This document shows, piece by piece, positions 8,835 through 18,540 of a stretch of 43,414 nucleotides of DNA; positions within the stretch are counted from its first letter, which is position 1; every line of letters starts with the position of its first letter. Both the position numbers and the translations under genes were made by a program. The stretch is from DASUPK01 sp046732465 (GTDB taxonomy: Bacteria > Actinomycetota > Thermoleophilia > Solirubrobacterales > 70-9), in NCBI GenBank assembly GCA_046732465.1, contig JBKPND010000057.1, forward strand, positions 1 through 43,414. Direction: 5' to 3'. The notes under the pieces were generated by a model. That model made no database searches. It was given only the letters and a program-made list of their open reading frames with translations, and was not told the DNA's origin.

Positions 8835-8866
8835 GGCTCCGGGTTCCCTCTTCCCCTCACGGAGCC
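8835..8866 (-). promoter_or_regulatory. Hairpin in the corA leader covering its ribosome-binding site
   Basis: On the minus strand a GGCTCCG arm and a CGGAGCC arm (7 bp, perfect) flank an 18-nt purine-rich loop. The second arm contains the GGAG used by corA and ends five bases before its ATG. It could be a terminator for the DUF2252 gene, but there is no T-tract; its position suits control of corA translation. Function is inferred. Confidence 0.4.
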
Positions 8867-8907
8867 GCCCTCCTGCCGCTGATCGCGCGCCTGCGCGTTT
8901 CGAGTGC

Positions 8908-10323
8908 CTAGATGTCCCTCTCGGCGGCGAGCCGCCCGGAGTCCACCGCCGCGGCGAACGCCTCGTAGTCGCGCTCGTTCTGGTCCGCGTACGCCTCGGC
9001 GAACTTGCAGATCGCCTGGTCGAAGGCGTCACCGCCGCCGAGGTAGGAGCCGATCGCGATCCGGTCGCCCGAGCGAGCATGGCCCCTGGCGAGGGTGCCT
9101 CCGCAGAGCGCCGCGTAGACGCGCAAGCCTTCGGCATCCATGGAATCGATCTCGGCGGAGCCCTTCCCGTCCCAGAGCTGCCGGACGTAGAAGTGTCGGT
9201 TTTTGCCGTCGATGCCGTTCTCGACGGTGAGCCAGCCGAGCATGATGTCGCTGGCGGCCTGCATCAGGCGCTGGCCCTCGACGACGCGGCGTCCCTGATG
9301 CTTGTAGCGCCCACCGCCGTTGAACGGCGCGAGCACGGAGGGCCCCGCCTCCTTGACCTGGAGGAAGAGCGGGTCGTCCCCGTCGCGGCCGAGCAGGAGC
9401 ACGATCCAGCATCGGGTCCCGACGCTGCCGACGCCGACGACCTTGTGAGCTACGTGGACGTAGCGATAGCAGTCCGCAAGCCGGCGGACGTCGGGGTGGA
9501 GCGTGCCGCGGTACTGATCGATGAGTGCCGTCAGCTCGGACTCGATCGATGCCCTCATCTTCTTCTGCTTGACCAGCTCCTCGAGCGGGACGATCAGCGG
9601 GGGGCCGCTGACGATCCGGAGGGAGTCCCCGTCGGCACGCGTCAGCTTGGTGAGCGCGCGCAGGCTGTCCTTGCGCTCGGCCTTCGCCACGCTCCTGCTC
9701 CATTGCTTGCGGCGCTTCCCGGAGTTGGAGAGGTCCTCCAGGTAGGTCTCCAGAGCATCGATGTCCACGCGGGAGTACCAGACGTCCATGTCGCGCAGCC
9801 CGGCCAGCCGCCTGATCTCCTCCCGGTAGCCGGCGGCCGAGGCGGCCACCGCGGACCGGCACTGCTTCCCCTTCAGCCCAAGGGCCCGGCCGGCGACCGC
9901 GAAGCTCGCCGCCAGCCGCTTTACGTCCCATTCGAACGGCCCTGGGTGAGTCTCGTCGAAGTCGTTGACGTCGAAGATCAGCCGGCGGTCGGGCGCCATG
10001 AAGGCGCCGAAGTTGGAAAGGTGCGCGTCGCCGCAGAGCTGCACATTGAGTCCGCAGCTCGGCGTGGCGGCGAGGTCGGCGGCCATGACGGCGGCGGCGC
10101 CGCGATAGAAGGTGAACGGGGAGACGACCATCCGCCCGTGTCGGATCGGGACCAGCTCGGGGACCCGGTTCGCATCCTGACGCTCGAGGGTCTTCACCGG
10201 GTCGAGTCGCTTCCGGTCCGGCTCCCAGGCGGCGTGGCTCTTGCGCGGCGCCTTCGTCCTGGCGGCCTTCCCGGCTGCCTCACGCTCACTCGCCGTCCCT
10301 AGCTGAGTCGAGGGCACGTGCAC
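8908..10323 (-). CDS. DUF2252 family protein
   Basis: A 471-residue cytoplasmic protein. It opens with a basic Ala/Lys-rich stretch, then RHGRMVVSPFTFYRGAA, the GDAHLSNFG loop and IFDVNDFDETHPGPFEWDVK that mark DUF2252. The GDxHxxNFG plus DxxDFDE pattern resembles the catalytic and metal loops of aminoglycoside-phosphotransferase-like kinases; this similarity is seen by eye and no substrate is known. The start is a GTG at 10323, the only candidate before the conserved region. It is followed at 78 bp by corA on the same strand. Confidence 0.9.
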   Translation of the reverse strand: MHVPSTQLGTASEREAAGKAARTKAPRKSHAAWEPDRKRLDPVKTLERQDANRVPELVPIRHGRMVVSPFTFYRGAAAVMAADLAATPSCGLNVQLCGDAHLSNFGAFMAPDRRLIFDVNDFDETHPGPFEWDVKRLAASFAVAGRALGLKGKQCRSAVAASAAGYREEIRRLAGLRDMDVWYSRVDIDALETYLEDLSNSGKRRKQWSRSVAKAERKDSLRALTKLTRADGDSLRIVSGPPLIVPLEELVKQKKMRASIESELTALIDQYRGTLHPDVRRLADCYRYVHVAHKVVGVGSVGTRCWIVLLLGRDGDDPLFLQVKEAGPSVLAPFNGGGRYKHQGRRVVEGQRLMQAASDIMLGWLTVENGIDGKNRHFYVRQLWDGKGSAEIDSMDAEGLRVYAALCGGTLARGHARSGDRIAIGSYLGGGDAFDQAICKFAEAYADQNERDYEAFAAAVDSGRLAAERDI

Positions 10324-10386
10324 AGCCTCTCACCAAACAGCTGGTTCGGCAATGCCCTGGCTAAGGGAGAGGCGGCCTGGTGGCCG

Positions 10387-10836
10387 CTAGCCGAGAGCGG
10401 CTTCGACTTCGCCGATCGCGGCGCGCTCGGCGTCGCTCACCCGCTCTCCGCTGAGTCCGAGGAAGCCCTCCTTGCGAGCCTCGGCGACCTTTTCGGCGAG
10501 GCCGAGGATGAACTTCTTGTACTCGGCGACCTCCTCCTCGGTCGCCTTGCCCTGGAGCAGCGCGACCCCCTGCCTGACGTTGTCCAGGTTGTGCTGCTTG
10601 AGCTCCTCGGGAGAGCCGGCGCGGGATCGATCCATCTCCGGCTTGGCGGCGGCGATCTCGTCGAGCAGCTCGCTCTCGCCGTGCTGCTTGCGAGCCTCGG
10701 TATAGGCCTTGGCCATCGAGAAGGTCTCGCGGATGGAACCCCCGCGGTCGGAGAGGATCACCACGAGGCCCGCGCTTGGCGGCGCCTCGAGGATCGTCTT
10801 CCACTCCTCCTCGGTGAAGTCGGCCTTGGCGGTCAC
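10387..10836 (-). CDS. Conserved hypothetical protein (149 aa)
   Basis: A soluble, mainly helical, charged protein beginning MTAKADFTEEEWKTILEAPP and containing SAGLVVILSDRGGSIRETFS. The C-terminal half is rich in Glu, Lys and Ala (EEEVAEYKKFILGLAEKVAE). The pattern recalls small actinobacterial proteins of unknown role; no catalytic motif is visible. The start is a GTG at 10836, 12 bp behind the stop of the alkyltransferase-like gene, so they probably share a transcript. Confidence 0.75.
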   Translation of the reverse strand: MTAKADFTEEEWKTILEAPPSAGLVVILSDRGGSIRETFSMAKAYTEARKQHGESELLDEIAAAKPEMDRSRAGSPEELKQHNLDNVRQGVALLQGKATEEEVAEYKKFILGLAEKVAEARKEGFLGLSGERVSDAERAAIGEVEAALG

Positions 10837-10848
10837 CGTCTCAGTCTC

Positions 10849-11154
10849 TCAGACGAGCTCGTCCGCCGGCACCCAGGCGGAGTCCATATCGACCCGGGAA
10901 TCTTTGAACGGCACCCCCTCCGCCTCGAGTAGGCGTCGCTGCTCGCTTCCCTTGGCGAGCGAGCCGTCGGCTCGGACGACCCGCTGCCAGGGCACGGTCG
11001 GGTCGTGGCACTCCGAGAGCACCTGACCCGAGAAGCGCGGCGCCCCCGGCGTGAGGTCTCCGTAGGTCGTGACGTGCCCCTCAGGGATGCGCCGGATGCG
11101 CTCGAGGACCTCCCTCGCCCGCGGCGAGCTCAGGTCAACCGGCGTGCCGACCAT
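10849..11154 (-). CDS. Alkyltransferase-like protein (MGMT fold without the acceptor Cys)
   Basis: A 101-residue protein with the C-terminal DNA-binding fold of O6-alkylguanine alkyltransferases: VTTYGDL (Tyr31, used for base flipping in the family) and the active-site segment VPWQRVVRADGSL. True MGMT has PCHRV; here the Cys is replaced by Trp (Pro55-Trp56-Gln57-Arg58). Alkyltransferase-like proteins carry the same replacement, bind alkylated DNA without repairing it, and flag it for nucleotide excision repair. The ATG at 11154 lies within the last codons of the upstream membrane gene (25-bp overlap). Confidence 0.88.
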   Translation of the reverse strand: MVGTPVDLSSPRAREVLERIRRIPEGHVTTYGDLTPGAPRFSGQVLSECHDPTVPWQRVVRADGSLAKGSEQRRLLEAEGVPFKDSRVDMDSAWVPADELV

Positions 11155-11546
11155 ATGCCCAGAAGGGTTGCGGGGAGGGCGGCGCTCAAACCGACGCGGC
11201 CCGCGCTTCGCTCTCCCGACCGAAGGGCGGCGGCGAAGGCGATGGCATCGCCGGCGTCGGCGGTCGCGTTGGCGACGGTCGCGCTCAGGAGACGCTCACG
11301 GTCGCCGAGGGCGCCGAGCGTGACCCCACCGAGGACGAAGTCCCTGACGCCCGCGAGCCGGGTGACCACCTTCGTGGCTCTGCTCGCGTCCTGGAACCCG
11401 AGGGTGCGGAGAGCGAAATCGGGTGCCGTGAGCATCGCGATGCCGAAAGCGACCCGACCGAGGCCCGAAACCAGCGACCAGGCCCGGACCACCGGATCGG
11501 TGCCGTCCGAGCGGCCCAGCAGCTCATCCCCGGACATTGCGGTCAT
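11130..11546 (-). CDS. Small membrane protein, DUF4267-like
   Basis: A 138-residue protein starting at ATG 11546 (MTAMSGDELLGR). It has about three to four hydrophobic stretches (LGRVAFGIAMLTAPDFA, GVRDFVLGGVTLGALG, VGLSAALPATLLGIW) with a conserved-looking TRLAGVRDFVLGG core, reminiscent of DUF4267 membrane proteins. An earlier in-frame start at 11612 would add 22 residues with no membrane or domain features. It is divergent from the P-II gene and overlaps the alkyltransferase-like gene at its 3' end. Role unknown. Confidence 0.7.
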   Translation of the reverse strand: MTAMSGDELLGRSDGTDPVVRAWSLVSGLGRVAFGIAMLTAPDFALRTLGFQDASRATKVVTRLAGVRDFVLGGVTLGALGDRERLLSATVANATADAGDAIAFAAALRSGERSAGRVGLSAALPATLLGIWSARRLT

Positions 11547-11650
11547 TTGATGCACCCTAGCGAGAGCGAGCGCGGCCGCAGGCCATCTTCCGATGTAGGT
11601 TCGCCCCCTCAAAGAGGCGCTGTTGCCGTGTCTAAGAGAGGGGTGGCATC

Positions 11651-12003
11651 GTGAAGCTGGTGATCGGCATCGTCCGGCCCGAGCGCGCGAACGACGTGCT
11701 CGAGGCGCTCTACAGGGCCGAGGTCCGCGGGATCTCGATGAGCAGGGTGCAGGGTCACGGCGGTGAGCTCGACCGGGTCGAGACCTACCGGGGCAGCACG
11801 GTCAAGGTCGAGGTGACGGACAAGGTTCGCTTCGAAATCGGGGTCTCCGACCAATTCGTGCAGCCGACCGTCGACGCGATCTGCGACGGCGCCCGGACCG
11901 GCGAGGTCGGCGACGGGAAGATCTTCGTCGTCCCCGTCGAGCGCGTGGTGCGGATCAGAACCGGCGAAACCGACGAGGCCGCCGTCACCCCGGTGGGTGC
12001 CTG

Positions 12004-12004
<1 letters not shown>
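11651..12004 (+). CDS. glnK: P-II family nitrogen regulator (GlnK-like) with an altered T-loop
   Basis: P-II proteins are trimeric sensors of 2-oxoglutarate and ATP/ADP that, in the GlnK class, plug the ammonium channel. The 117-residue protein keeps the frame of the family: MKLV start, YRG at 46-48, TGEVGDGKIFV and VVRIRTGE(T)DEAAV. Arg47, which enters the Amt pore in known complexes, is kept. Several T-loop residues differ from E. coli GlnK: 36 is His, 38 Gly, 39 Glu (normally Gln, a Mg-ATP/2-oxoglutarate contact), 40 Leu, and 51 is Val in place of the modified Tyr. The GTG start at 11651 has GAGAGGGG upstream. The stop TGA overlaps the ATG of amt (TGATG), so the pair is coupled. Confidence 0.92.
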
Positions 12005-13308
<1,304 letters not shown>

Positions 13309-13315
13309 CCACGGG

Positions 13316-15868
13316 TCACTCGTACGCGAGCGCCTCGAGCACGTTGAGCCGTGACGCCCGCCGGGCGGGGGCGATCGCCGCGACCACCCCGGCGATGGCG
13401 GCGACGATCAGGATGAAGACGAGCTGGCCGACGGGGTAGCTGAGCACGAAGCCCTCGTCCTGCAGCGGGACGGACATCAGTGCGGCGAAGATCAACCCGA
13501 GCACCATTCCGAGCACGGCCCCGATCAGCGCGGTGATCACGGACTCGTATCGGATCAGCCGGCGCACCTGGCGGCGCGACATCCCGACGGCCCGCAGCAT
13601 GCCGAGCTCACGGGTCCGCTCGTAGATCGAGAGCGCCAGGGTGTTGGCGATCCCGAACAGGCTGACGACGATCGCCAGCGAGAGCAGCGCGTAGACCAGC
13701 CCGAGCAGCGGGTTGATCTGGTTCTCCTGGTTCTGCTTGAGCTCCTGCTGGTTCATCACCTCGGCCGTGGGGAACCGCTGCGCGAGTAGACCGTCGATCC
13801 GGTCCTGGACCGTGGACGAATCCGCCCCTGGCGCGAGCTTCACGAAGTCGAAGGTGTCCTGCGTGACCGCGAAGTCGCGGGCCATCGCCGTCTGCGTGAC
13901 GACCATGCTGCCGAGCAGGTCGGCGTTGTCCTTCACCTCGCCGACGATCCGGAAGCTCGCCCGGGCCCCGGTCTGACCCAGCGTGCGGATCTCATCGCCG
14001 ACCTCGAGGTCGTTCGAATCGGCGAAGGACTTGTCGACGATCGTCTGCGAGTCGGTCAGGCTCCGCAGCGTCTGCTCGGTGGTGTCGCCCTGGAAGTCGA
14101 GCTTCAGCACCTGCGAAGCGGTCGCCGGATCGAGGCCCGTGGCCCGGGGCTTGCCCCCCACCCCGTCGACCTTGATCTGGCTGGCCTGCAGCGTGGAGAC
14201 CGTCTGCACGCCGGGCACCTGGCGGACCGTCGACGCGACCGCGGTCGGGATGGGGTCGTAGCCGTTCGTGTTCTGGATCTCCAGCTCGCCCTGGAAGTTG
14301 TTCTCGATCGCGTCGGCGATCGAGGCCTTCAGCCCTGCCGCGAAGACGGTCACGAACGAGACCAGCGCCAGTCCGATCATCAGCGCCGCCGCCGTCGCCG
14401 CCGTTCGGGACGGGTTCCGCTGCGAGTTCTCGCGCGCGAGGCGGCCCGTCAAGCCGCGCAGCCTCTCCAGCGGCGCACCGATCGTCCCGGCCAGCGGCCG
14501 CACCAGCCGCGGGCTGTAGAGCGAGACCCCGAAGAGCACCAGCGCCGCGCCGCCACCGAGCATGAGCGCGGAGTCGCCGGTCTTCTGGTTGCCGAACAGC
14601 CCGAACAGAACGAGGGCGAGCCCGCCGAGCATCAGCAGCCAGGCGATCGCCACCGTGACGATCGAGCGGCGGCGGCTGGTGGTGAGCTCGAGGTCCTGCA
14701 TCGCCGCGATCGGCGGCACCCGGGTCGAGCGCAGGGCCGGGTTGAGCACCGCGACCAGGGTGACCAGGATGCCGATCACCACCGAGATGATCACCGTCCG
14801 GGTCGCGACCACGAGCGCGGTGGTCGGCAGGCCGATCCCGAGGGCGTCGAAGAGCGACTCGATTCCCTTCGCGAAGAGGAGGCCACCCAGCACCCCCGCG
14901 ACCGCTCCGACCAGACCGATCAGCGCCGCCTCGACGAACACGGAAGCGAGGACCTGCTTGCGGGACGCGCCCAGCGTGCGCAGCAGCCCGTATTCCCGGA
15001 TCCGCTGCGAGACGGTGATCGAGAAGGTGTTGAAGATGACGAACGCCCCGACGATCAGGGCCACGGCCGCGAAGACGCCGAGGAAGATCGGCAGGAAGCT
15101 GAGCGCATCGTGGATGTCATCGGAGGAGCGGTTGGCGTTCTGCTCCGCCGTCTCCACCCGGAGGGTCGGCGGCACGACTCGCTCGATGCGCGTCTTCAGC
15201 TCCTCCGGCGAGACGTCGGGATTCAGTCCGACCGAGATCTGGTTGAAGCGGCCGACGTTGCCGGTGATGAACTGGGCCTCCGGGAGCGTGAGCTGCGCGA
15301 TGCTGGCGCCGCCGAACGAGGTGCCGCCGAGCTCGGTCAGACCGACGAGCCGGTAGGTGCGGACACGGCGCTCTCCGGCGATCCGGATCGGATCGCCGAC
15401 CGAGAGGCCGGCGTCATCGGCCGCGGCCTTGTCGAGGGTGGCCTCATGGGAGTTGGTCGGCCGGTGCCCCTCGACCGTCTTCAGGGTCTCGATCTGCGGC
15501 GGCAGCACGGCGGAGACGAACTTGGGGGCGAACTGTGTGCCCACCTGCTCGTCCCCCTTGAAGATGCCCCCGCCGGTGAAGATCGTCCCGGCCGCCAGCT
15601 TCACCCCCGGCACCGCCCGCACCTTCTTGAGGACGCCGGCCGGGAAGCTGATGGAGGTGTTGGTCTGCTGGGTGACCGGCTGCTTGTTGGTGATCACGAC
15701 CGCCGTGCCCTTCAACGAGTCGTTGAAGATGTCGTCGAAGGCCTTGTTGATCGTGTCGGTGATCACGTAGGTGCCGGCGATCAGCGAGACGCCGACGAAC
15801 ACGGCCACCGTGGTGCCGAGCGCCCGCAGCTTGCGGGCCCAGAGGCTCTTGATCGCGACAGCCGTCAC
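13316..15868 (-). CDS. ABC transporter permease, MacB/FtsX type (two FtsX domains)
   Basis: An 850-residue membrane protein with an N-terminal helix (TTVAVFVGVSLIAGTYVI), a long extracytoplasmic MacB-like domain, a first FtsX block of membrane helices (about 260-390, with REYGLLRTLGASRKQV), a linker, a second periplasmic-type domain and a second FtsX block at the end (RTRELGMLRAVGMSRRQVRRL). This is the layout of lipoprotein or peptide exporters and stress-response pumps of the MacB class. The GTG start overlaps the TGA of the ATPase gene (GTGA at 15865-15868), so subunits are made together. It ends 8 bp from the convergent amt gene. The substrate is not evident. Confidence 0.93.
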   Translation of the reverse strand: MTAVAIKSLWARKLRALGTTVAVFVGVSLIAGTYVITDTINKAFDDIFNDSLKGTAVVITNKQPVTQQTNTSISFPAGVLKKVRAVPGVKLAAGTIFTGGGIFKGDEQVGTQFAPKFVSAVLPPQIETLKTVEGHRPTNSHEATLDKAAADDAGLSVGDPIRIAGERRVRTYRLVGLTELGGTSFGGASIAQLTLPEAQFITGNVGRFNQISVGLNPDVSPEELKTRIERVVPPTLRVETAEQNANRSSDDIHDALSFLPIFLGVFAAVALIVGAFVIFNTFSITVSQRIREYGLLRTLGASRKQVLASVFVEAALIGLVGAVAGVLGGLLFAKGIESLFDALGIGLPTTALVVATRTVIISVVIGILVTLVAVLNPALRSTRVPPIAAMQDLELTTSRRRSIVTVAIAWLLMLGGLALVLFGLFGNQKTGDSALMLGGGAALVLFGVSLYSPRLVRPLAGTIGAPLERLRGLTGRLARENSQRNPSRTAATAAALMIGLALVSFVTVFAAGLKASIADAIENNFQGELEIQNTNGYDPIPTAVASTVRQVPGVQTVSTLQASQIKVDGVGGKPRATGLDPATASQVLKLDFQGDTTEQTLRSLTDSQTIVDKSFADSNDLEVGDEIRTLGQTGARASFRIVGEVKDNADLLGSMVVTQTAMARDFAVTQDTFDFVKLAPGADSSTVQDRIDGLLAQRFPTAEVMNQQELKQNQENQINPLLGLVYALLSLAIVVSLFGIANTLALSIYERTRELGMLRAVGMSRRQVRRLIRYESVITALIGAVLGMVLGLIFAALMSVPLQDEGFVLSYPVGQLVFILIVAAIAGVVAAIAPARRASRLNVLEALAYE

Positions 15869-16650
15869 AGACCGAGCTGCTTCATCAGCTCGATCACGTC
15901 ATCCGTCGAGCCCGGTGCCGCGTCGGAGACGATCTCGCCGTCGCGGAGCGTGAGCAGGCGATCGGCGTAGGCGGCCGCCTCGGGTGCGTGGGTGACCATC
16001 ACCACCGTCTGATCGAACTCGTCGACCGCCTGCCGGAGCAGGCGCAGGACGTCCTCGGAGGCCTTGGAGTCGAGGTTCCCGGTCGGCTCGTCGGCGAAGA
16101 CGACCGCGGGCCTCGAGATCAGCGCCCGGGCTACCGCGACCCGCTGCTGCTGGCCGCCCGACAGCTCGGAGGGCAGGTGGGTGCGGCGGTCCTGTAGGCC
16201 GACCGTGTCGAGCAGCTGCTCGAGCCACTCCTTGTCGGGCTTGCGGCCGGCGATCGACAGCGGCAGGACCAGGTTCTCCTCGGCGGTCAGCACCGGCAGC
16301 AGGTTGAAGAACTGGAAGATGAAGCCGAGCTTGTCGCGGCGGAGCTTGGTGAGGTCGGCGTCGTCGAGCGCGGTGATGTCGGTGCCGTCGATCAGCACCC
16401 TGCCGCTCGTCGGGCGGTCGAGCCCGGCGAGCACGTGGAGGAGCGTCGACTTCCCGGAGCCCGACGGCCCCATAATCGCGGTGAAGCGGTCCCGCTCGAA
16501 ATCGGCGCTGACGTCGCGGAGCGCATCGACTGCCGCGTCGCCCTCGCCGTAGCGCCGACTCACGTCGACGGCCTGCACGATCGGACGCTCGCCGGTCACC
16601 GCCGCGGCGCCCGCTCGTGCCTCTGTCTGCTCGTTCACTGCATCGGTCAT
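15865..16650 (-). CDS. ABC transporter ATP-binding protein, MacB/LolD type
   Basis: A 261-residue nucleotide-binding subunit. It shows Walker A GPSGSGKST, the Q-loop region FIFQFFNLLPVLTAEEN, signature LSGGQQQRVAVARAL and Walker B VVFADEPTGNLDSKAS; the last phrase is typical of LolD/MacB-type ATPases. The ATG at 16650 (MTDAVNEQTEARAG) gives a short polar lead before the domain; an earlier in-frame start at 16716 would run into the kinase leader. It is coupled to the permease by GTGA and diverges from the Ser/Thr kinase across 79 bp. Confidence 0.95.
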   Translation of the reverse strand: MTDAVNEQTEARAGAAAVTGERPIVQAVDVSRRYGEGDAAVDALRDVSADFERDRFTAIMGPSGSGKSTLLHVLAGLDRPTSGRVLIDGTDITALDDADLTKLRRDKLGFIFQFFNLLPVLTAEENLVLPLSIAGRKPDKEWLEQLLDTVGLQDRRTHLPSELSGGQQQRVAVARALISRPAVVFADEPTGNLDSKASEDVLRLLRQAVDEFDQTVVMVTHAPEAAAYADRLLTLRDGEIVSDAAPGSTDDVIELMKQLGL

Positions 16651-16729
16651 CCGTGACAACCCCCGCGCGTTGAAGGACCGGCCGGAAGCTAGCGATTCGG
16701 ACCCCTCGCCGTCCATACTGGATGTCCCG

Positions 16730-18058
16730 ATGTCGGTCGAAGGAACGGTTAGGGGCGGCTACGGGTTGTCCCCAGGGTCCCAGTTCGCAGGATTCAGGAT
16801 CGAGCGCACGCTCGGCCACGGCGGTATGGGCATCGTCTACCTGGCGCGCCAGGTCCGGCTCGATCGTCTGGTGGCGCTCAAGGTGATCAGGCCGGAGCTC
16901 GCCCAGGACGACCACTTCCGCGCGCGCTTCCAGTCCGAGTCGCGGACGGCCGCTTCGATCGAGAATCCGCGCGTCGTGACCGTATTCGGCGCCGGGGAGC
17001 GCGACGGCCTCCTCTACGTGGCGATGCAGTACGTCCCGGGCCGCGACCTCGGCCGCCTGATCTCGGCGCGAGGGCCGGTGGCCGCGGACGACGCAGCCCA
17101 GTTGATTGCACAGGTCGCAGACGGGCTCGACGCCGTCCACGAGGCCGGGCTCGTGCATCGCGACGTCAAGCCCGCGAACGTCCTCGTCGGAGAGCCCGAG
17201 ACATTCGGCGACGAGCCGACGGCCTACCTGACCGACTTCGGCCTGGCGAAGCTCGCAGCCTCGACCAGCGGCCTGACCGCGACGGGCGAGGTGATAGGCA
17301 CGATCGACTACATGGCGCCGGAGCAGATCGAGAACCGGCGCGTGGACGCCCGCACGGACGTGTACGCGCTCGGCTGCGTCCTCTTCCACGCGGTAACGGG
17401 CGAGGTGCCGTTCCCGGAGCGCGAGAGCTCCTCGAAGATGTGGGCGCACCTCAACGAGGCACCGCCCTCCGTAAACGGCAGGCCCGTCGGGCTCGACCCG
17501 GTGATCCGCCGCGCGATGGCCAAGGACCCGGGCGACCGGTACCCATCCGCGGGCGACCTGGGACGCGCCGCGGTGGCAGCAACCCACGGCGAGGCGGTGA
17601 CGGAGCCCGAGCACGCCGTCGGCACCGGTGAGGCGGCTCTCGCCGAGACCGTGCCGCTGGCGGTGACCGCGCCAACCGAGCGCCAGTCCAAGCCCCGGGG
17701 GAAGGGCCGTCGCCGCAAGGGACGTCTGCGCCGCTTCCTCATTCCGGCGCTGACGCTTCTGATCGCGGCTGCTCTCACCTTCACCGCGCTGATCGTCGTG
17801 CCGAGGCTGAACGACTCGAGCACGACCCCGCCGAAGCCGGATGGCGTCACCGTCCCGTCGCTCGTCGGTCAGCCGCTCGACGTCGCCGAGCAGCGCCTCG
17901 ATCAGCTCGGACTGCGCTCCACCGAGGTGGGCGGAGGAATCTTCGGAGTCATCTTCGCCTCGGACTGGGAGGTCTGCGAGACCTCGCCCTCCGCGGGCGC
18001 GACCGTCCGCCCGCGCTCGAGCGTCAAGCTGCTCATCGATGATCTCGGTTCCTGCTGA
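16730..18058 (+). CDS. Transmembrane Ser/Thr protein kinase with one PASTA domain (PknB-like)
   Basis: A 442-residue receptor-type kinase. The cytoplasmic kinase domain has the glycine loop GHGGMGIVYLA, VALKVI lysine, catalytic loop HRDVKPANVLV, DFGLAK and APEQ. A basic juxtamembrane stretch (KPRGKGRRRKGRLRR) precedes one membrane helix (FLIPALTLLIAAALTFTALIV). The outside part is one PASTA module (VPSLVGQPLDVAEQRLDQLG) with two Cys (WEVC and the final GSC) that could form a disulfide. PASTA domains bind muropeptides or lipid II in known kinases. The ATG at 16730 is chosen; a TTG at 16670 in frame is possible. It is divergent from the ABC exporter. Confidence 0.93.
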   Translation: MSVEGTVRGGYGLSPGSQFAGFRIERTLGHGGMGIVYLARQVRLDRLVALKVIRPELAQDDHFRARFQSESRTAASIENPRVVTVFGAGERDGLLYVAMQYVPGRDLGRLISARGPVAADDAAQLIAQVADGLDAVHEAGLVHRDVKPANVLVGEPETFGDEPTAYLTDFGLAKLAASTSGLTATGEVIGTIDYMAPEQIENRRVDARTDVYALGCVLFHAVTGEVPFPERESSSKMWAHLNEAPPSVNGRPVGLDPVIRRAMAKDPGDRYPSAGDLGRAAVAATHGEAVTEPEHAVGTGEAALAETVPLAVTAPTERQSKPRGKGRRRKGRLRRFLIPALTLLIAAALTFTALIVVPRLNDSSTTPPKPDGVTVPSLVGQPLDVAEQRLDQLGLRSTEVGGGIFGVIFASDWEVCETSPSAGATVRPRSSVKLLIDDLGSC

Positions 18059-18117
18059 GTAGTACTGTCGGCTGGCAGCAGCTCATCCGGATCCTGCCGT
18101 CCTGAAAGGAGGCTCCC

Positions 18118-18540
18118 ATGGCCACAGCGACGGCGTCGAAGGAGATTCTCGAGGCCCATCCGGCTCCTGCCCGGCTCGATCGCGACCTCCTGGCTCGGTG
18201 CATCGACGAGTGCCTCGTGTGCTTACAGACCTGCACGGCGTGCGCCGACGCCGACCTCGCCGAGGCCGACGTCGCCGAGATGCGCAGATGCATTCGCCTC
18301 TGCCTCGACTGCGCGGACGTCTGCGACGCGACGCTGCGCCTGCTCAGCCGCCAGACGGAGTACGTGGCGGAGGCTGCAAGGGCGCAGGTGGCCTCGTGCT
18401 GGGAGCAATGCGCCCTGTGCGCGCGCGAGTGCGAGCGCCACGCCGATCACCACGAACACTGCCGGATCTGCGCCGAGCACTGCAGGCGCTGTGAGGAGGC
18501 CTGCTCGGCGGTGCTGGAAGCGATCGGAGAGCCGTCATGA
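18118..18540 (+). CDS. Four-helix-bundle copper-storage protein (Csp3-like)
   Basis: A 140-residue soluble protein with 18 Cys residues spaced along predicted helices (CIDECLVCLQTCTAC, CIRLCLDCADVC, CWEQCALCAREC, CRICAEHCRRCEEAC). This matches the Csp family, whose four-helix bundles hold many Cu(I) ions on inward-facing Cys. With no signal peptide it resembles the cytosolic Csp3 class. The ATG at 18118 has GAAAGGAGG upstream. Its stop overlaps the next gene's start (ATGA), tying it to a Ddn-like protein. A copper role is known for the family; its use here is inferred. Confidence 0.88.
   Translation: MATATASKEILEAHPAPARLDRDLLARCIDECLVCLQTCTACADADLAEADVAEMRRCIRLCLDCADVCDATLRLLSRQTEYVAEAARAQVASCWEQCALCARECERHADHHEHCRICAEHCRRCEEACSAVLEAIGEPS

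Noticed and set aside
7933..10302. A 789-codon open frame antisense to corA and DUF2252
   Set aside because: It runs across two recognised genes and the gap between them on the other strand, with no family features of its own.
10849..11154. O6-methylguanine-DNA methyltransferase repair activity
   Set aside because: The alkyl-accepting Cys is replaced by Trp (PWQR), so direct repair is excluded; kept as an alkyltransferase-like protein.
15110..15970. Plus-strand frame opposite the ABC permease and ATPase genes
   Set aside because: Acidic, Arg/Asp-rich mirror product; the permease frame is continuous and motif-rich.
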